A stretch of 64,000 nt of DNA from an uncultured Lachnospiraceae bacterium (lineage in GTDB: Bacteria > Bacillota > Clostridia > Lachnospirales > Lachnospiraceae), in assembly GCA_910577175.1 (NCBI GenBank), contig CAJTLU010000003.1, positions 35,751 through 99,750 of the forward strand, written 5' to 3'. The position numbers and the translations under genes were made by a program. This document shows positions 1-7,284 of the stretch, one piece after another (the stretch's first letter is position 1; every line of letters begins with the position of its first letter). A model generated the notes under the pieces. The model worked only from the letters and a program-made list of their open reading frames with translations. It was not told where the DNA came from and searched no databases.

Positions 1-128
1 CCGCCGAAACGCTGCAAGGCTTCTGCTGTGCCGTCCGGCAGATACCCTGCCGGCATACGGCCTGTCAGCTTTCCACATTGCACACGGACGACGGTCCGGA
101 AAAGCAGAGGTGAGAGGTCGGTACCCAT
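1..128 (-). CDS. Partial hypothetical protein, runs off left edge
   Basis: An open minus-strand frame begins with ATG at 126-128 and stays open for 42 codons to the window edge. The first residues read MGTDLSPLLFRTVV. No Shine-Dalgarno is obvious, but a very good promoter (190-218) points into it at the right distance. I do not recognise the product, and with only the N-terminus visible no function can be proposed. It could also be non-coding sequence downstream of that promoter. Confidence 0.35.
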   Translation of the reverse strand, partial: MGTDLSPLLFRTVVRVQCGKLTGRMPAGYLPDGTAEALQRFG

Positions 129-189
129 AAAAAACAAGCAGGATAGCGTTATTCACAATTTCCACATCCCCCTCCGGATTATGCTACAG

Positions 190-218
190 ATTATACCACA
201 AAAACAGCTAAAATACAA
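190..218 (-). promoter_or_regulatory. Sigma-A-type promoter, leftward
   Basis: Read on the minus strand: -35 TTGTAT (213-218), 17-base spacer, -10 TATAAT (190-195). Transcription would start near 183 and run off the left edge through the partial frame at 1-128. Confidence 0.6.
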
Positions 219-370
219 CAAAATATAACATTTTTTTCAATTTTTGGAACCATTCAGGGATAATCAGAAAAGAATATACGGTTATTTTGTCGAAAAATCA
301 GGTATAATAGCTATTATTGTCTGCTCTCTGACCTTCCGGACTCTGGGACACTTATGAACATACTTCTGCA

Positions 371-405
371 CAAATAAAATGGGACCGCGCTCTTTGCGCA
401 GCCCC
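371..405 (-). terminator. Intrinsic terminator of the ABC exporter gene
   Basis: On the minus strand, a 10-bp stem (arms 396-405 and 381-390, two G-U pairs, loop of 5) is followed by ATTTTATTT (371-380). It lies about 30 bases past the exporter stop codon. A smaller hairpin, AGTGTC/GACACT, sits at 411-426 between the stop and this terminator. Confidence 0.65.
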
Positions 406-432
406 GTTGAGTGTCTTAAACGACACTAAAAA

Positions 433-2124
433 CTAAAAATTCTCTTTTTCTTTCCTATATAATGCAGAAAAATAACTGTTATTTTCCAGCAATTCTTCAA
501 AGGTCCCACTCCCCGCAATCTTTCCATCCCGAAACACGACAATCCGGTCAAAGCCCTTCACCGCAGTCAACCGATGAGCAATTGCAATTACGGTCGCATT
601 TCCCACCTGCTCTACCACATTTTTCATCACAATGCTTTCCGTCAGCTGATCCAATGCTGATGTCGCTTCATCTAAGACAACCAGCTCCGAATGGTCAAAC
701 CAGAGTCTTGCCAGCGCCAGCCGCTGCTTCTCCCCACCGGATAAGCAGGCTCCTTTTTCCCCGATTCTGGTTTCTATTCCGTTATCCAGCGAGGCAAGCA
801 TCGGCAAAAGCTGCATATGCTCCAGGCTTTCCCGAATAACCGACTCCGGAACTTCTTTGTCAAACACCAGGTTTTCTCTGATTGTGCCGTCAAAAACAGG
901 CGCATCCTGTGAAAAATAGGACACCTTTTTATACAACGACTCCAATGAAACATCCTTAAGCGGTCTTTCGTCAAAAAGGACGTTGCCCTCCTCATACTTG
1001 AGCAGCCCGATTAATATCTTTGCCAGGGTTGATTTTCCGGAGCCTGACTCTCCGACAAAGGCCACCTTTTCACCTTTCCCTATCGTAAGGTTAATCTGCT
1101 GAAGCACCTTTTTGTTTTCATAGGAGAAAGATAAATCTTCCACGCAGATTCCGTTCAAAAGCGCAGGAAAAACAGCGCCCTCCCGAAGCTGTTTATCCTC
1201 TTTCAGCTCCAGCAAATCCGTAAACCGCTTCCATGCCGTTCTGTTCAATTTGTACTGGACATAAATAACATTAAATATTGCAATCGGCGTATACGCATGA
1301 TCAATCAATGTGATTAATGCGACTACAGAGCCGACCGACAGATGGCTGTTCTTCCACGCATAAACCAGAATCCCGATATCCAGACAGGCGACTAACAGCG
1401 CAAACAACGTGAAAAATGCCTCATGTATCATGTTCATTTTTACCTTTGACGCCACAATGACCCGTTTGGCTTTGGATGCCTTCTTTATTTCGTCCGGAAA
1501 CTGACGCTTCATACGAAACACCGGCATTTCCATGAAACCGCGCACAAGAAAATGGTTAAACTCCTCTTCGTTCGTTAAGAGCCTTTCTTTTATCTGGTAC
1601 AGTCCCTTCAATAGCAGGTTCGTCACAATAAATACGACAATGTATCCTCCCAGCAAAAAATAAGTAATCTTCCTGTCTATCTTCCAGATAAAATACAAGC
1701 TGAACAGCACGGTCGGAATCAGATTTCTCACGACGCAGAACCAGAAATCATAGAGGACGCCTTTTCCCGCGTTAGCGCCATTTTCAATCTGCTGTATCAG
1801 CTTGCCGGTCCCCAGCTTCTGATATTCCGAATAATCCATTCTTCCTATCTTCCGTAATGCCAGCAGCTTGAAATCCAGATAAATCTCATTTCCCAGCTTT
1901 GCTGCCGGAAACTCGTCCAAATAGTTCATTCCATAAGTTACAAACAGAATGGCACCATAAAACAGGATTCCGTAAATCGTTATCGTCCTGCCTGTCAATC
2001 CATCTACAATCGTTTGAAAATAATCTGCCTTGTAATTTGACATAAATGCATTGAATAAGCCGATTCCCAGATATGCAATCACCCAGTTCCGATTATTTTT
2101 CAAAATTTCTTTCATATAACGCAT
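433..2124 (-). CDS. ABC transporter, fused membrane and ATPase domains (exporter half-transporter)
   Basis: A 563-residue half-transporter of the MsbA/LmrA type, expected to dimerise in the cytoplasmic membrane and export an unknown substrate. Residues 1-300 form the transmembrane domain, with hydrophobic segments near 15-30, 50-70, 130-175 and 235-290. The rest is the ATPase: Walker A GESGSGKST (about 359-367), signature LSGGEKQR, Walker B ELVVLDEATSAL and H-loop IAHR. A GTG three bases earlier (2127) is possible, but ATG 2124 has AAGGAG seven bases upstream, the better spacing. The gene is monocistronic between a promoter/structured leader and a terminator. The adjacent small HTH repressors (3' to 2454) could be its regulators, but nothing proves it. 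Substrate unknown; peptide or drug export are typical for the family. Confidence 0.9.
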   Translation of the reverse strand: MRYMKEILKNNRNWVIAYLGIGLFNAFMSNYKADYFQTIVDGLTGRTITIYGILFYGAILFVTYGMNYLDEFPAAKLGNEIYLDFKLLALRKIGRMDYSEYQKLGTGKLIQQIENGANAGKGVLYDFWFCVVRNLIPTVLFSLYFIWKIDRKITYFLLGGYIVVFIVTNLLLKGLYQIKERLLTNEEEFNHFLVRGFMEMPVFRMKRQFPDEIKKASKAKRVIVASKVKMNMIHEAFFTLFALLVACLDIGILVYAWKNSHLSVGSVVALITLIDHAYTPIAIFNVIYVQYKLNRTAWKRFTDLLELKEDKQLREGAVFPALLNGICVEDLSFSYENKKVLQQINLTIGKGEKVAFVGESGSGKSTLAKILIGLLKYEEGNVLFDERPLKDVSLESLYKKVSYFSQDAPVFDGTIRENLVFDKEVPESVIRESLEHMQLLPMLASLDNGIETRIGEKGACLSGGEKQRLALARLWFDHSELVVLDEATSALDQLTESIVMKNVVEQVGNATVIAIAHRLTAVKGFDRIVVFRDGKIAGSGTFEELLENNSYFSALYRKEKENF

Positions 2125-2163
2125 CACTGTACTCCTTTTCTAATGTCAATCGTTCCATTCAAA

Positions 2164-2234
2164 CAGTACAGCTGCGACTGTCAGTACGTTCCATTTTCCT
2201 CAGCACAATTCACTGACAGTTCCCAACTGTACTG
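2164..2234. promoter_or_regulatory. Two-part dyad in the exporter leader
   Basis: Two nested inverted repeats share an axis: CAGTACAG (2164-2171) with CTGTACTG (2227-2234), and ACTGTCAGT (2177-2185) with ACTGACAGT (2212-2220). The internal loop is five bases on each side and the apical loop 26 bases. It lies between the exporter promoter and its start codon, so it would be transcribed. It may be a leader-RNA hairpin or a DNA operator; no U-tract follows it, so it is not a simple terminator. Confidence 0.5.
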
Positions 2235-2298
2235 AGTAAATATCTCGGATATACTTCATAAAATGAATCCACCTCGAATCTGATATTATTATATTAAC

Positions 2299-2328
2299 AT
2301 TATAGCAAACAAATCCAGCTTCTGTAAA
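2299..2328 (-). promoter_or_regulatory. Promoter of the ABC exporter gene
   Basis: Minus strand -35 TTTACA (2323-2328), 18-base spacer, -10 TATAAT (2299-2304). The start near 2292 gives a leader of about 170 bases that carries the 2164-2234 dyad. Confidence 0.55.
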
Positions 2329-2371
2329 GGCAAAGTTTTTTCTTGAGTTTCCGCAGTTGTTGGGACACTTT

Positions 2372-2399
2372 AAAAAAGTCCCCCGGGGAGGGGGGCTTT
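2372..2399 (-). terminator. Terminator of the first HTH gene
   Basis: GC-rich stem (arms 2375-2384 and 2390-2399, loop GGGGA) with six A on the plus strand at 2372-2377, i.e. a U run when read leftward from the HTH gene at 2455-2667. Confidence 0.7.
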
Positions 2400-2454
2400 A
2401 TTGTACAGAAATAAATAGGGAATATACAGGATGCGCTTTTCTTAAAAGATTTTC

Positions 2455-2667
2455 TTAAAAGCGATTGTCATCTTCAAAATGTTCCATTATGTCCTCTACC
2501 CTGCAGTGCAGAAGGTTACAGAGACGGTCAATCGTATTGACTTCCACATTCTTATTATGCTTCAGCCTGTTAATCTGGGCACGATTTATATTATAATGTG
2601 TATAAAGGTCATACTGCGTTACACCCTTTTGTTTCATAGTAGCCCACAGTCTGTCATATTTTATCAT
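2455..2667 (-). CDS. Small HTH (XRE/Cro-C1, YozG-like) regulator, copy 1
   Basis: A 70-residue protein that is almost entirely a Cro/C1-type helix-turn-helix (about residues 5-62). The recognition region reads TQYDLYTHYNINRAQINRLK, followed by a dimer-like helix (NTIDRLCNLLHCRVEDIM) and an acidic tail. AGGAG precedes the ATG. It is transcribed away from a 51-residue gene, with a palindrome in the shared intergenic region, which suggests autoregulation and control of the neighbour. It is a near-identical paralogue of the gene at 3082-3294: most differences are conservative (A/T, Q/E, A/S, V/I, M/L). Targets unknown. Confidence 0.85.
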   Translation of the reverse strand: MIKYDRLWATMKQKGVTQYDLYTHYNINRAQINRLKHNKNVEVNTIDRLCNLLHCRVEDIMEHFEDDNRF

Positions 2668-2734
2668 TTTTTCTCCTGTTCATTTCAAAAAAGTACTTGT
2701 ATTAATTTCATTATCCATGTAAAATTAGCTACAT

Positions 2735-2760
2735 AATAGTGTTCGCATAAGCACACTGTT
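2735..2760. promoter_or_regulatory. Palindromic operator candidate, copy 1
   Basis: AATAGTGT (2735-2742), 10 bases, ACACTGTT (2753-2760): an 8-bp inverted repeat with one mismatch. It overlaps a CATAAT -10-like motif (2732-2737) of the rightward gene. The same element in perfect form occurs at 3361-3386, so it is the conserved part of the duplicated intergenic region and the likely HTH binding site. Confidence 0.6.
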
Positions 2761-2784
2761 TAATTTGTGAAAGGAGGTGAAACG

Positions 2785-2940
2785 ATGTCCCTTGAAGATT
2801 TCAAGGATTGGTTTTTCGACGTATTGGACGATGGTGACAATGGGATTATGGCCGATATCGATGCCAATGAAAAAGCAAATTCATTCCGATTGTGCATGAT
2901 TGATGGCAGCGTATTTGAAATAGTATGCCGGAAATTTTAA
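2785..2940 (+). CDS. Small acidic protein of unknown function, copy 1 (51 aa)
   Basis: ATG 2785 follows an excellent AAAGGAGGTG ribosome site and runs 51 codons to TAA 2938-2940. The product is acidic, starting MSLEDFKDWFFDVLDD and ending GSVFEIVCRKF, with no membrane segment. I do not recognise the family. Its paralogue at 3412-3567 keeps the N-terminal (LE-FKDW-F), the central AD-(D/E)A and the C-terminal FRL-MIDGSVFEI-CRK blocks. That conservation supports real translation. Paired divergently with an HTH gene, it could be an antirepressor, a toxin or antitoxin partner, or simply the regulated product. Confidence 0.75.
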   Translation: MSLEDFKDWFFDVLDDGDNGIMADIDANEKANSFRLCMIDGSVFEIVCRKF

Positions 2941-2955
2941 TGCTGACAGCGGGAT

Positions 2956-3003
2956 GAGTGTCCTGAATGCCCCCTAGCGGTTTCATGGATACTCTCTTCT
3001 TTT
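2956..3003 (+). terminator. Terminator after small acidic gene, copy 1
   Basis: Stem GAGTGTCC (2956-2963) with GGATACTC (2987-2994), one G-U pair, continued by inner TGAA/TTCA, then a pyrimidine tract TCTTCTTTT. It sits 16 bases past the stop. Confidence 0.45.
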
Positions 3004-3081
3004 GCACTGCAGGTTCTGTTTGTTTTATAAGGGGAATACATACGAATAGAATGTGGAACTTTTACACGGGCTTACATTCGA

Positions 3082-3294
3082 TTAAAAGAGATTATCATCT
3101 TCAAAATGCTCTAAAATGTCTTCTACCCTGCAGTGCAGGAGATTACAGAGCCGGTCAATCGTGTTGATTTCCACATTCTTGTTATGTTTCAGCCTGTTAA
3201 TCTGAGAACGATTTATATTATAATGTGTATAAAGGTCATACTGCGTTACGCCTTTTTCTTTCATGGTGATCCACAGCCTGTCATATTTTATCAT
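3082..3294 (-). CDS. Small HTH (XRE/Cro-C1, YozG-like) regulator, copy 2
   Basis: A 70-residue paralogue of the 2455-2667 product, with the same Cro/C1-type fold spanning the protein and the same recognition helix (ININ-type NINRSQINRLK). A good AGGAG is present upstream of ATG. It diverges from the 51-residue gene at 3412, and the intergenic region contains the perfect palindrome 3361-3386. Because the recognition helices differ only by A to S, both copies probably bind both operators, giving cross-regulation between the modules. Confidence 0.85.
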   Translation of the reverse strand: MIKYDRLWITMKEKGVTQYDLYTHYNINRSQINRLKHNKNVEINTIDRLCNLLHCRVEDILEHFEDDNLF

Positions 3295-3360
3295 TTTTTC
3301 TCCTGTTCGCTCAAAAAAACACTTGTATTATTTTTATTATCCATGTAAAATTATCTATAT

Positions 3361-3386
3361 AATAGTGTTCGCGTAAACACACTATT
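3361..3386. promoter_or_regulatory. Palindromic operator candidate, copy 2 (perfect)
   Basis: AATAGTGT (3361-3368), 10 bases, ACACTATT (3379-3386): a perfect 8-bp inverted repeat. It overlaps the -10 hexamer TATAAT (3358-3363) that would drive the 51-residue gene at 3412, so a bound repressor would block that promoter. Confidence 0.65.
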
Positions 3387-3411
3387 TAATACATGAAAGG
3401 AGCGTGGAAAT

Positions 3412-3567
3412 ATGACACTTGAGGAATTTAAAGACTGGTTATTTGAACTGCTGAATGACAGTGAAAGCGACCTGATCGCGGATATCGAAGCCGACGAAAA
3501 AACAAATACGTTCCGCTTACGCATGATTGACGGCAGCGTATTTGAAATTACCTGCCGGAAATTATAA
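3412..3567 (+). CDS. Small acidic protein of unknown function, copy 2 (51 aa)
   Basis: 51 codons from ATG 3412 (AAAGGAG upstream) to TAA 3567. The protein starts MTLEEFKDWLFELLND and ends GSVFEITCRKL. It is paralogous to the 2785-2940 product and has the same exact length. Acidic, soluble, no cysteine motif or membrane span. Function unknown; the pairing with an HTH gene is described under copy 1. Confidence 0.75.
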   Translation: MTLEEFKDWLFELLNDSESDLIADIEADEKTNTFRLRMIDGSVFEITCRKL

Positions 3568-3732
3568 GCTATCCACAGAGTCGGAAAACCGTAGGAGAAA
3601 GAAAGTTTTCTGAAGCTGCCCTTGCAAAAGAAAGAAATCTGTCCGATACATAAAGTAATTGTATTTGTCACAGGTCAACAAACGTGCAGAAATAGTACAC
3701 ATAAGGACGAAACCTAAAAAGGAGCCAGCAGA

Positions 3733-4197
3733 ATGAGAATAAACGATATGGAACCTACAGTCTTTCCGGCAGTCCTTCCACACAGACAGGCAAAAAAAAT
3801 TGCAACAAATAACACTGTTCAAAGAAACGAAGCTTTTGTATCTTCTGATATAGATACATTAAGGCAAAGCAAGACCTCTGTTTTAGATATTTATTACAGA
3901 ATGCAGCAAACAAGAAAAGCTGCCAAAGAGAAATACGATAAAGAACAACCAGAAAAAGCTGTGCGGGCAGAACACCCGCAACCAAAAGAATCAGAAACAA
4001 AGACAAATATTATTGTGAAACCGGATGGTTCCAGAGTTCTCGTAATCACTACCATGACAGGTGGGATGGAGACAACGATGAGTCTGGAGATTGCAAAGCC
4101 GCAAGACGAAAGCTTCTGTCTGGACGACGTAGAAACAGACAAAGCTTCCGAAATGCTTCCGGAGCCTTGTCTGCCTCCGGAGACACAGCATCTCTGA
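3733..4197 (+). CDS. Hypothetical protein, 154 aa
   Basis: ATG 3733 is preceded by AAAAAGGAG with eight-base spacing. The product is hydrophilic. A basic, helical N-terminal half contains DIYYRMQQTRKAAKEKYDKE. The middle has a compact KPDGSRVLVITTMTGGMETTMSLEI stretch that looks like a short beta-sheet. The tail is acidic and Pro-rich. No signal peptide or transmembrane segment is seen. I do not recognise the family. The 165 bases before it (3568-3732) show no gene and no clear promoter, so read-through from the small gene at 3412 is possible. It converges on the CBS-domain gene. Confidence 0.65.
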   Translation: MRINDMEPTVFPAVLPHRQAKKIATNNTVQRNEAFVSSDIDTLRQSKTSVLDIYYRMQQTRKAAKEKYDKEQPEKAVRAEHPQPKESETKTNIIVKPDGSRVLVITTMTGGMETTMSLEIAKPQDESFCLDDVETDKASEMLPEPCLPPETQHL

Positions 4198-4231
4198 TGC
4201 CTTGCGCGAAATATTTAATCATAGTTTAACA

Positions 4232-5605
4232 TTATATCGACTCCTGCTGCAGCGGCATTTCAACAATGTCCTGCAGCACAACCGTCACTCTTACCACATC
4301 AATCAGCTTCTCTTTTACCTTCATAATTTCATAGCAATATCCGTTTTCTGTTACTGGAGGATAGTCTGCCTCTTCCTCTGACGGTATCCGGTCAAGTCTG
4401 GAAATCAGAAAACCATTCAAGGTATCGGCTGCCTCCTTTGTAAAATCAAGACTTAATACTTCTCCAAGGTCTTCCAGCGAGGTAAATCCACGCACAAGCC
4501 ATATGCCGTCTCCCTGCGGAAGAATCGCCTGCTCCTCCTCGTCATACTCGTCCTGAATGTCTCCGACGATTTCCTCCAGCATGTCTTCCATTGCCACCAC
4601 CCCGGCAGTCTGGCCGTATTCGTCGATTACCACTGCCATATGCGCCTTTTTTTTCTGCATATCCCGCAGCAGCACATTAATGTTTTGCGTATCCGGCACA
4701 AAATATGGTTCTCTTGCCACATCAGACAGAGCTGCCTTCTGTAGCACCTCCGGCTCATTCCGGTACTCCATATAATATGAAATCAAGTCTTTTAAATGCA
4801 GAATCCCGGTAATGTCGTCAATGCTTTCGCGATAAAGCGGGAATCTGGAATAGCTTTCTTGCAGGCAAAATTCCAGAGCTTCCTCCATACTCATGTCCTC
4901 CCGCACCCCGACAATTTTCTTCCGCCTTGTCATAATGTCCCTTGCCGTCTTTTCGTCAAAGTCCATTACGTTGGTAATCATTTCTGCCTCTTCCGCTTCC
5001 AGCAGACCTAACTCCTGTCCTTCTGCTACAATGGAAATAATCTCCTCTTCGGTCACATTCTCTTCCATATCTTTCGAACGCATACCGAACAACAGGGCCA
5101 GCCCTCCCGCTGCCTGCTCGGCAAGAAACGCAAATGGCGCAAACAATACCATAAAAACACGGACAAAGCCGCTAATCCGGATAGCAAAATGCTCTGCACA
5201 CTGGTAAGCAAGTTTTTTCGGCACCTTAATCGTAAGCAGCTCTGTAAACCACAAAAGCAGCGTCGTAAGCAGCACAAGACAAACGGCGGTAATTACCTTG
5301 GAAAAACCGGACGGCAGGAACAGCTTTTGCAACGCCGGTGCTATCCATTCCTGGACCAGCACCGCATATGTAATACCGCATAAAAACAATGTCATGGTAC
5401 GAAGAAAATCCAATACCGTGGTACAGCGTTTCCTGCGGTCCAGAATCCCTGCAATCCGCTTTGCACCCTTTTCTCCTCCGGCAGCGTGTTTCCGCACGAT
5501 GCTCCCCGGCGTCGTATTCAATGCGGTCTCAGCCGCACAGGCAATTGCATGAATCACAAGCAGTCCCAGAATTATTATGACTCCTGCTATGGGATAATCC
5601 TGCAT
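4232..5605 (-). CDS. HlyC/CorC-type CNNM + CBS-domain membrane protein
   Basis: A 457-residue integral membrane protein of the hemolysin-C/CorC family, linked in known members to Mg2+/Co2+ homeostasis. From the chosen start (MQDYPIAGVII) there is a DUF21/CNNM membrane domain (about 1-190, four hydrophobic segments), two CBS domains (about 200-340, with DIMTRRKKI and FPLYRESIDDITGILHLKDL) and a C-terminal CorC/HlyC transporter-associated domain (about 365-450). An in-frame extension upstream to 5692 overlaps mazF and lacks a ribosome site; ATG 5605 has AAGGGGA upstream. It is the last gene of the rex-acpS/nnr-alr-mazF cluster, 28 bases after mazF. Confidence 0.88.
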   Translation of the reverse strand: MQDYPIAGVIIILGLLVIHAIACAAETALNTTPGSIVRKHAAGGEKGAKRIAGILDRRKRCTTVLDFLRTMTLFLCGITYAVLVQEWIAPALQKLFLPSGFSKVITAVCLVLLTTLLLWFTELLTIKVPKKLAYQCAEHFAIRISGFVRVFMVLFAPFAFLAEQAAGGLALLFGMRSKDMEENVTEEEIISIVAEGQELGLLEAEEAEMITNVMDFDEKTARDIMTRRKKIVGVREDMSMEEALEFCLQESYSRFPLYRESIDDITGILHLKDLISYYMEYRNEPEVLQKAALSDVAREPYFVPDTQNINVLLRDMQKKKAHMAVVIDEYGQTAGVVAMEDMLEEIVGDIQDEYDEEEQAILPQGDGIWLVRGFTSLEDLGEVLSLDFTKEAADTLNGFLISRLDRIPSEEEADYPPVTENGYCYEIMKVKEKLIDVVRVTVVLQDIVEMPLQQESI

Positions 5606-5633
5606 GAATGTAAAGTCCCCTTTCTCTCTTTTG

Positions 5634-5981
5634 TTATGTATCCAAGGCAAGGCTGACACAAAGAGCCTTGTTGATACGTTCCAACACATCACGGTCCAAA
5701 TGGCAGACCTTTTCTTTCAGCCTGACCTTATCAATCGTGCGTACCTGCTCTAATAATATCACGGAATCTCTCATAATGTCATACTTATTTGCATTAATCT
5801 CCACATGCGTCGGCAGCTTTGCCTTATTCATCTTGGATGTAATCGCGGCACAGATTACCGTCGGACTGTGCCTGTTCCCGATATCATTTTGTATAATCAA
5901 TACCGGCCGGATTCCACCCTGCTCCGAGCCTACTACCGGACGAAGGTCCGCATAAAAAATATCTCCACGTCGAATAACCAT
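5634..5981 (-). CDS. mazF: MazF/PemK-type endoribonuclease toxin (EndoA-like)
   Basis: A 115-residue PemK/MazF-fold protein. Family members are ribosome-independent mRNA interferases. Visible signatures are the N-terminal [24 protein letters not shown] beta strand and loop, RPVLIIQND, the [11 protein letters not shown] strand and the C-terminal RTIDKVRL block. Start ATG 5981 has GGAGCG seven bases upstream; longer frames have no ribosome site. It sits 86 bases after alr, as ndoA does in bacilli. Unlike there, no antitoxin gene lies between alr and the toxin, and none overlaps it on the other side. Confidence 0.9.
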   Translation of the reverse strand: MVIRRGDIFYADLRPVVGSEQGGIRPVLIIQNDIGNRHSPTVICAAITSKMNKAKLPTHVEINANKYDIMRDSVILLEQVRTIDKVRLKEKVCHLDRDVLERINKALCVSLALDT

Positions 5982-6067
5982 CTTAACACGCTCCGCTTTA
6001 CTGTATAGCAACAGTATTCCCTGAAATTTGTTTCCTATACCAAACACTGTATGCTATATTGTATGCA

Positions 6068-7264
6068 TCACACAAAATGCCGTGCGCCGACAGCTTCTCC
6101 CTTTTGATAATACACGCGCGGAATCCTTTTCCCTACGTTGCACACCATCTCATAATGGAACGAATGGGACAATGCCCCGATTTCCTCTGCGGTAATCCGC
6201 TCCCGTCCTTCAGTTCCCATCAGGGTCACAAAGTCTCCCCGCTTTACCTCCGGCACATCCGTTACATCAAGCATCATCTGGTCCATACAGATGCGCCCCA
6301 CAATCGGCACACTCTTTCCATGCAGCAATACCCTCCCGCAGTTCGAGAGCGCCCTCGGGTACCCGTCCCCATAGCCGACCGGTACCGTCGCAATCCGTCT
6401 TGGCTCCTTCGTGACATAGGTCGCGTTATAGCCGATGCCTGTTCCCGCCGGAACCGTCTTTAAAAACGCAACATGCGACTTCAGCTCCATTGCCGGATGA
6501 AGCTTGATTTCCTGTACCGCAGACTCCCCGGACGGATACATCCCGTACAGACTGATGCCAAGACGCACCATATCCAGCTGGTATTCCGGTATCCGCAAAA
6601 TTGCCGCACTGTTTTCTGCATGACGCAAAAGTCCCGTAAGTCCCTGCCGCTCCAAAACGGAAAGAAACGACAGAAACCTTTGATACTGCAGCTTTGTTGC
6701 TTCCAAATCCGTCTCGTCGGCACGCGCAAAGTGGGTATACACCCCGGTCGGCAGAATACGCGGGAGCTTCGCTGCCTCTGCCGCAAACACGGCAAACGAC
6801 TCCTCCGCCGGAAAACCGATTCTGCCCATTCCGGTATCTGCCTTAATATGTACCATGGCATCCCTTCCCATGCGCTGTGCTGCTTCACTGATTTCCTCCG
6901 CAGACTCCCTGTCACAGAGCGTCAGCGTGATTTCATTCCGGATTGCTTCCGGAAGCTGCGGCGGTGCAGTATAGCCAAGTGTCAGAATCGGCTTTTCCAC
7001 CCCGTATTTTCTTAACTCTAACGCCTCTTCGATATTAGATACTGCAAACCAGTCCGCCTCCCCATACACCGCCTCCGCTACCGGCACTGCTCCGTGCCCA
7101 TATGCGTCGGCTTTCACTACCGCGGCAATTTTTACCCCGGGCTTCAGGCGTTTCTTTATCTCACATAGATTATAATGGACCGCATCCAGATTGATATCCG
7201 CCCTGACTCTGTAATATTCCCTGACCTTTTGCAGTCCGCAGTCTGTCCTTTCGTCTGTCTCCAT
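6068..7264 (-). CDS. alr: Alanine racemase
   Basis: A 398-residue fold-type III PLP enzyme converting L- to D-alanine for peptidoglycan. The PLP lysine is in AVVKADAYGHG (Lys51). TGMGRIGF, HAENSAAIL, the catalytic-tyrosine block GIGYNATY and the substrate motif VGRICMDQMMLDV are all present. Length is normal for the family. It is 20 bases downstream of the acpS/nnr fusion and is followed by mazF, a gene order typical of Clostridia and bacilli. Confidence 0.95.
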   Translation of the reverse strand: METDERTDCGLQKVREYYRVRADINLDAVHYNLCEIKKRLKPGVKIAAVVKADAYGHGAVPVAEAVYGEADWFAVSNIEEALELRKYGVEKPILTLGYTAPPQLPEAIRNEITLTLCDRESAEEISEAAQRMGRDAMVHIKADTGMGRIGFPAEESFAVFAAEAAKLPRILPTGVYTHFARADETDLEATKLQYQRFLSFLSVLERQGLTGLLRHAENSAAILRIPEYQLDMVRLGISLYGMYPSGESAVQEIKLHPAMELKSHVAFLKTVPAGTGIGYNATYVTKEPRRIATVPVGYGDGYPRALSNCGRVLLHGKSVPIVGRICMDQMMLDVTDVPEVKRGDFVTLMGTEGRERITAEEIGALSHSFHYEMVCNVGKRIPRVYYQKGEAVGARHFV

Positions 7265-7284
7265 TTTCCGCTACCTCGTTTTCC

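Larger units (their letters stand above)
2455..3567. repeat. Tandem duplication of HTH + 51-residue protein module
   Basis: Two consecutive units (2455-2940 and 3082-3567) share the same layout: leftward HTH gene, palindrome, rightward 51-codon gene. All four gene ends are offset by exactly 627 bases. The HTH copies have diverged little; the small proteins have diverged more, especially in the acidic middle. This is an old but recognisable tandem duplication. Confidence 0.8.

Noticed and set aside
28..228. Plus-strand frame of 66 codons
   Set aside because: No ribosome site; it lies opposite a minus-strand promoter and a better-placed minus-strand start.
4188..4200. GCATC-TCT-GATGC hairpin after the 3733-4197 gene
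   Set aside because: Short stem, no U tract, and it overlaps the stop codon; not called a terminator.
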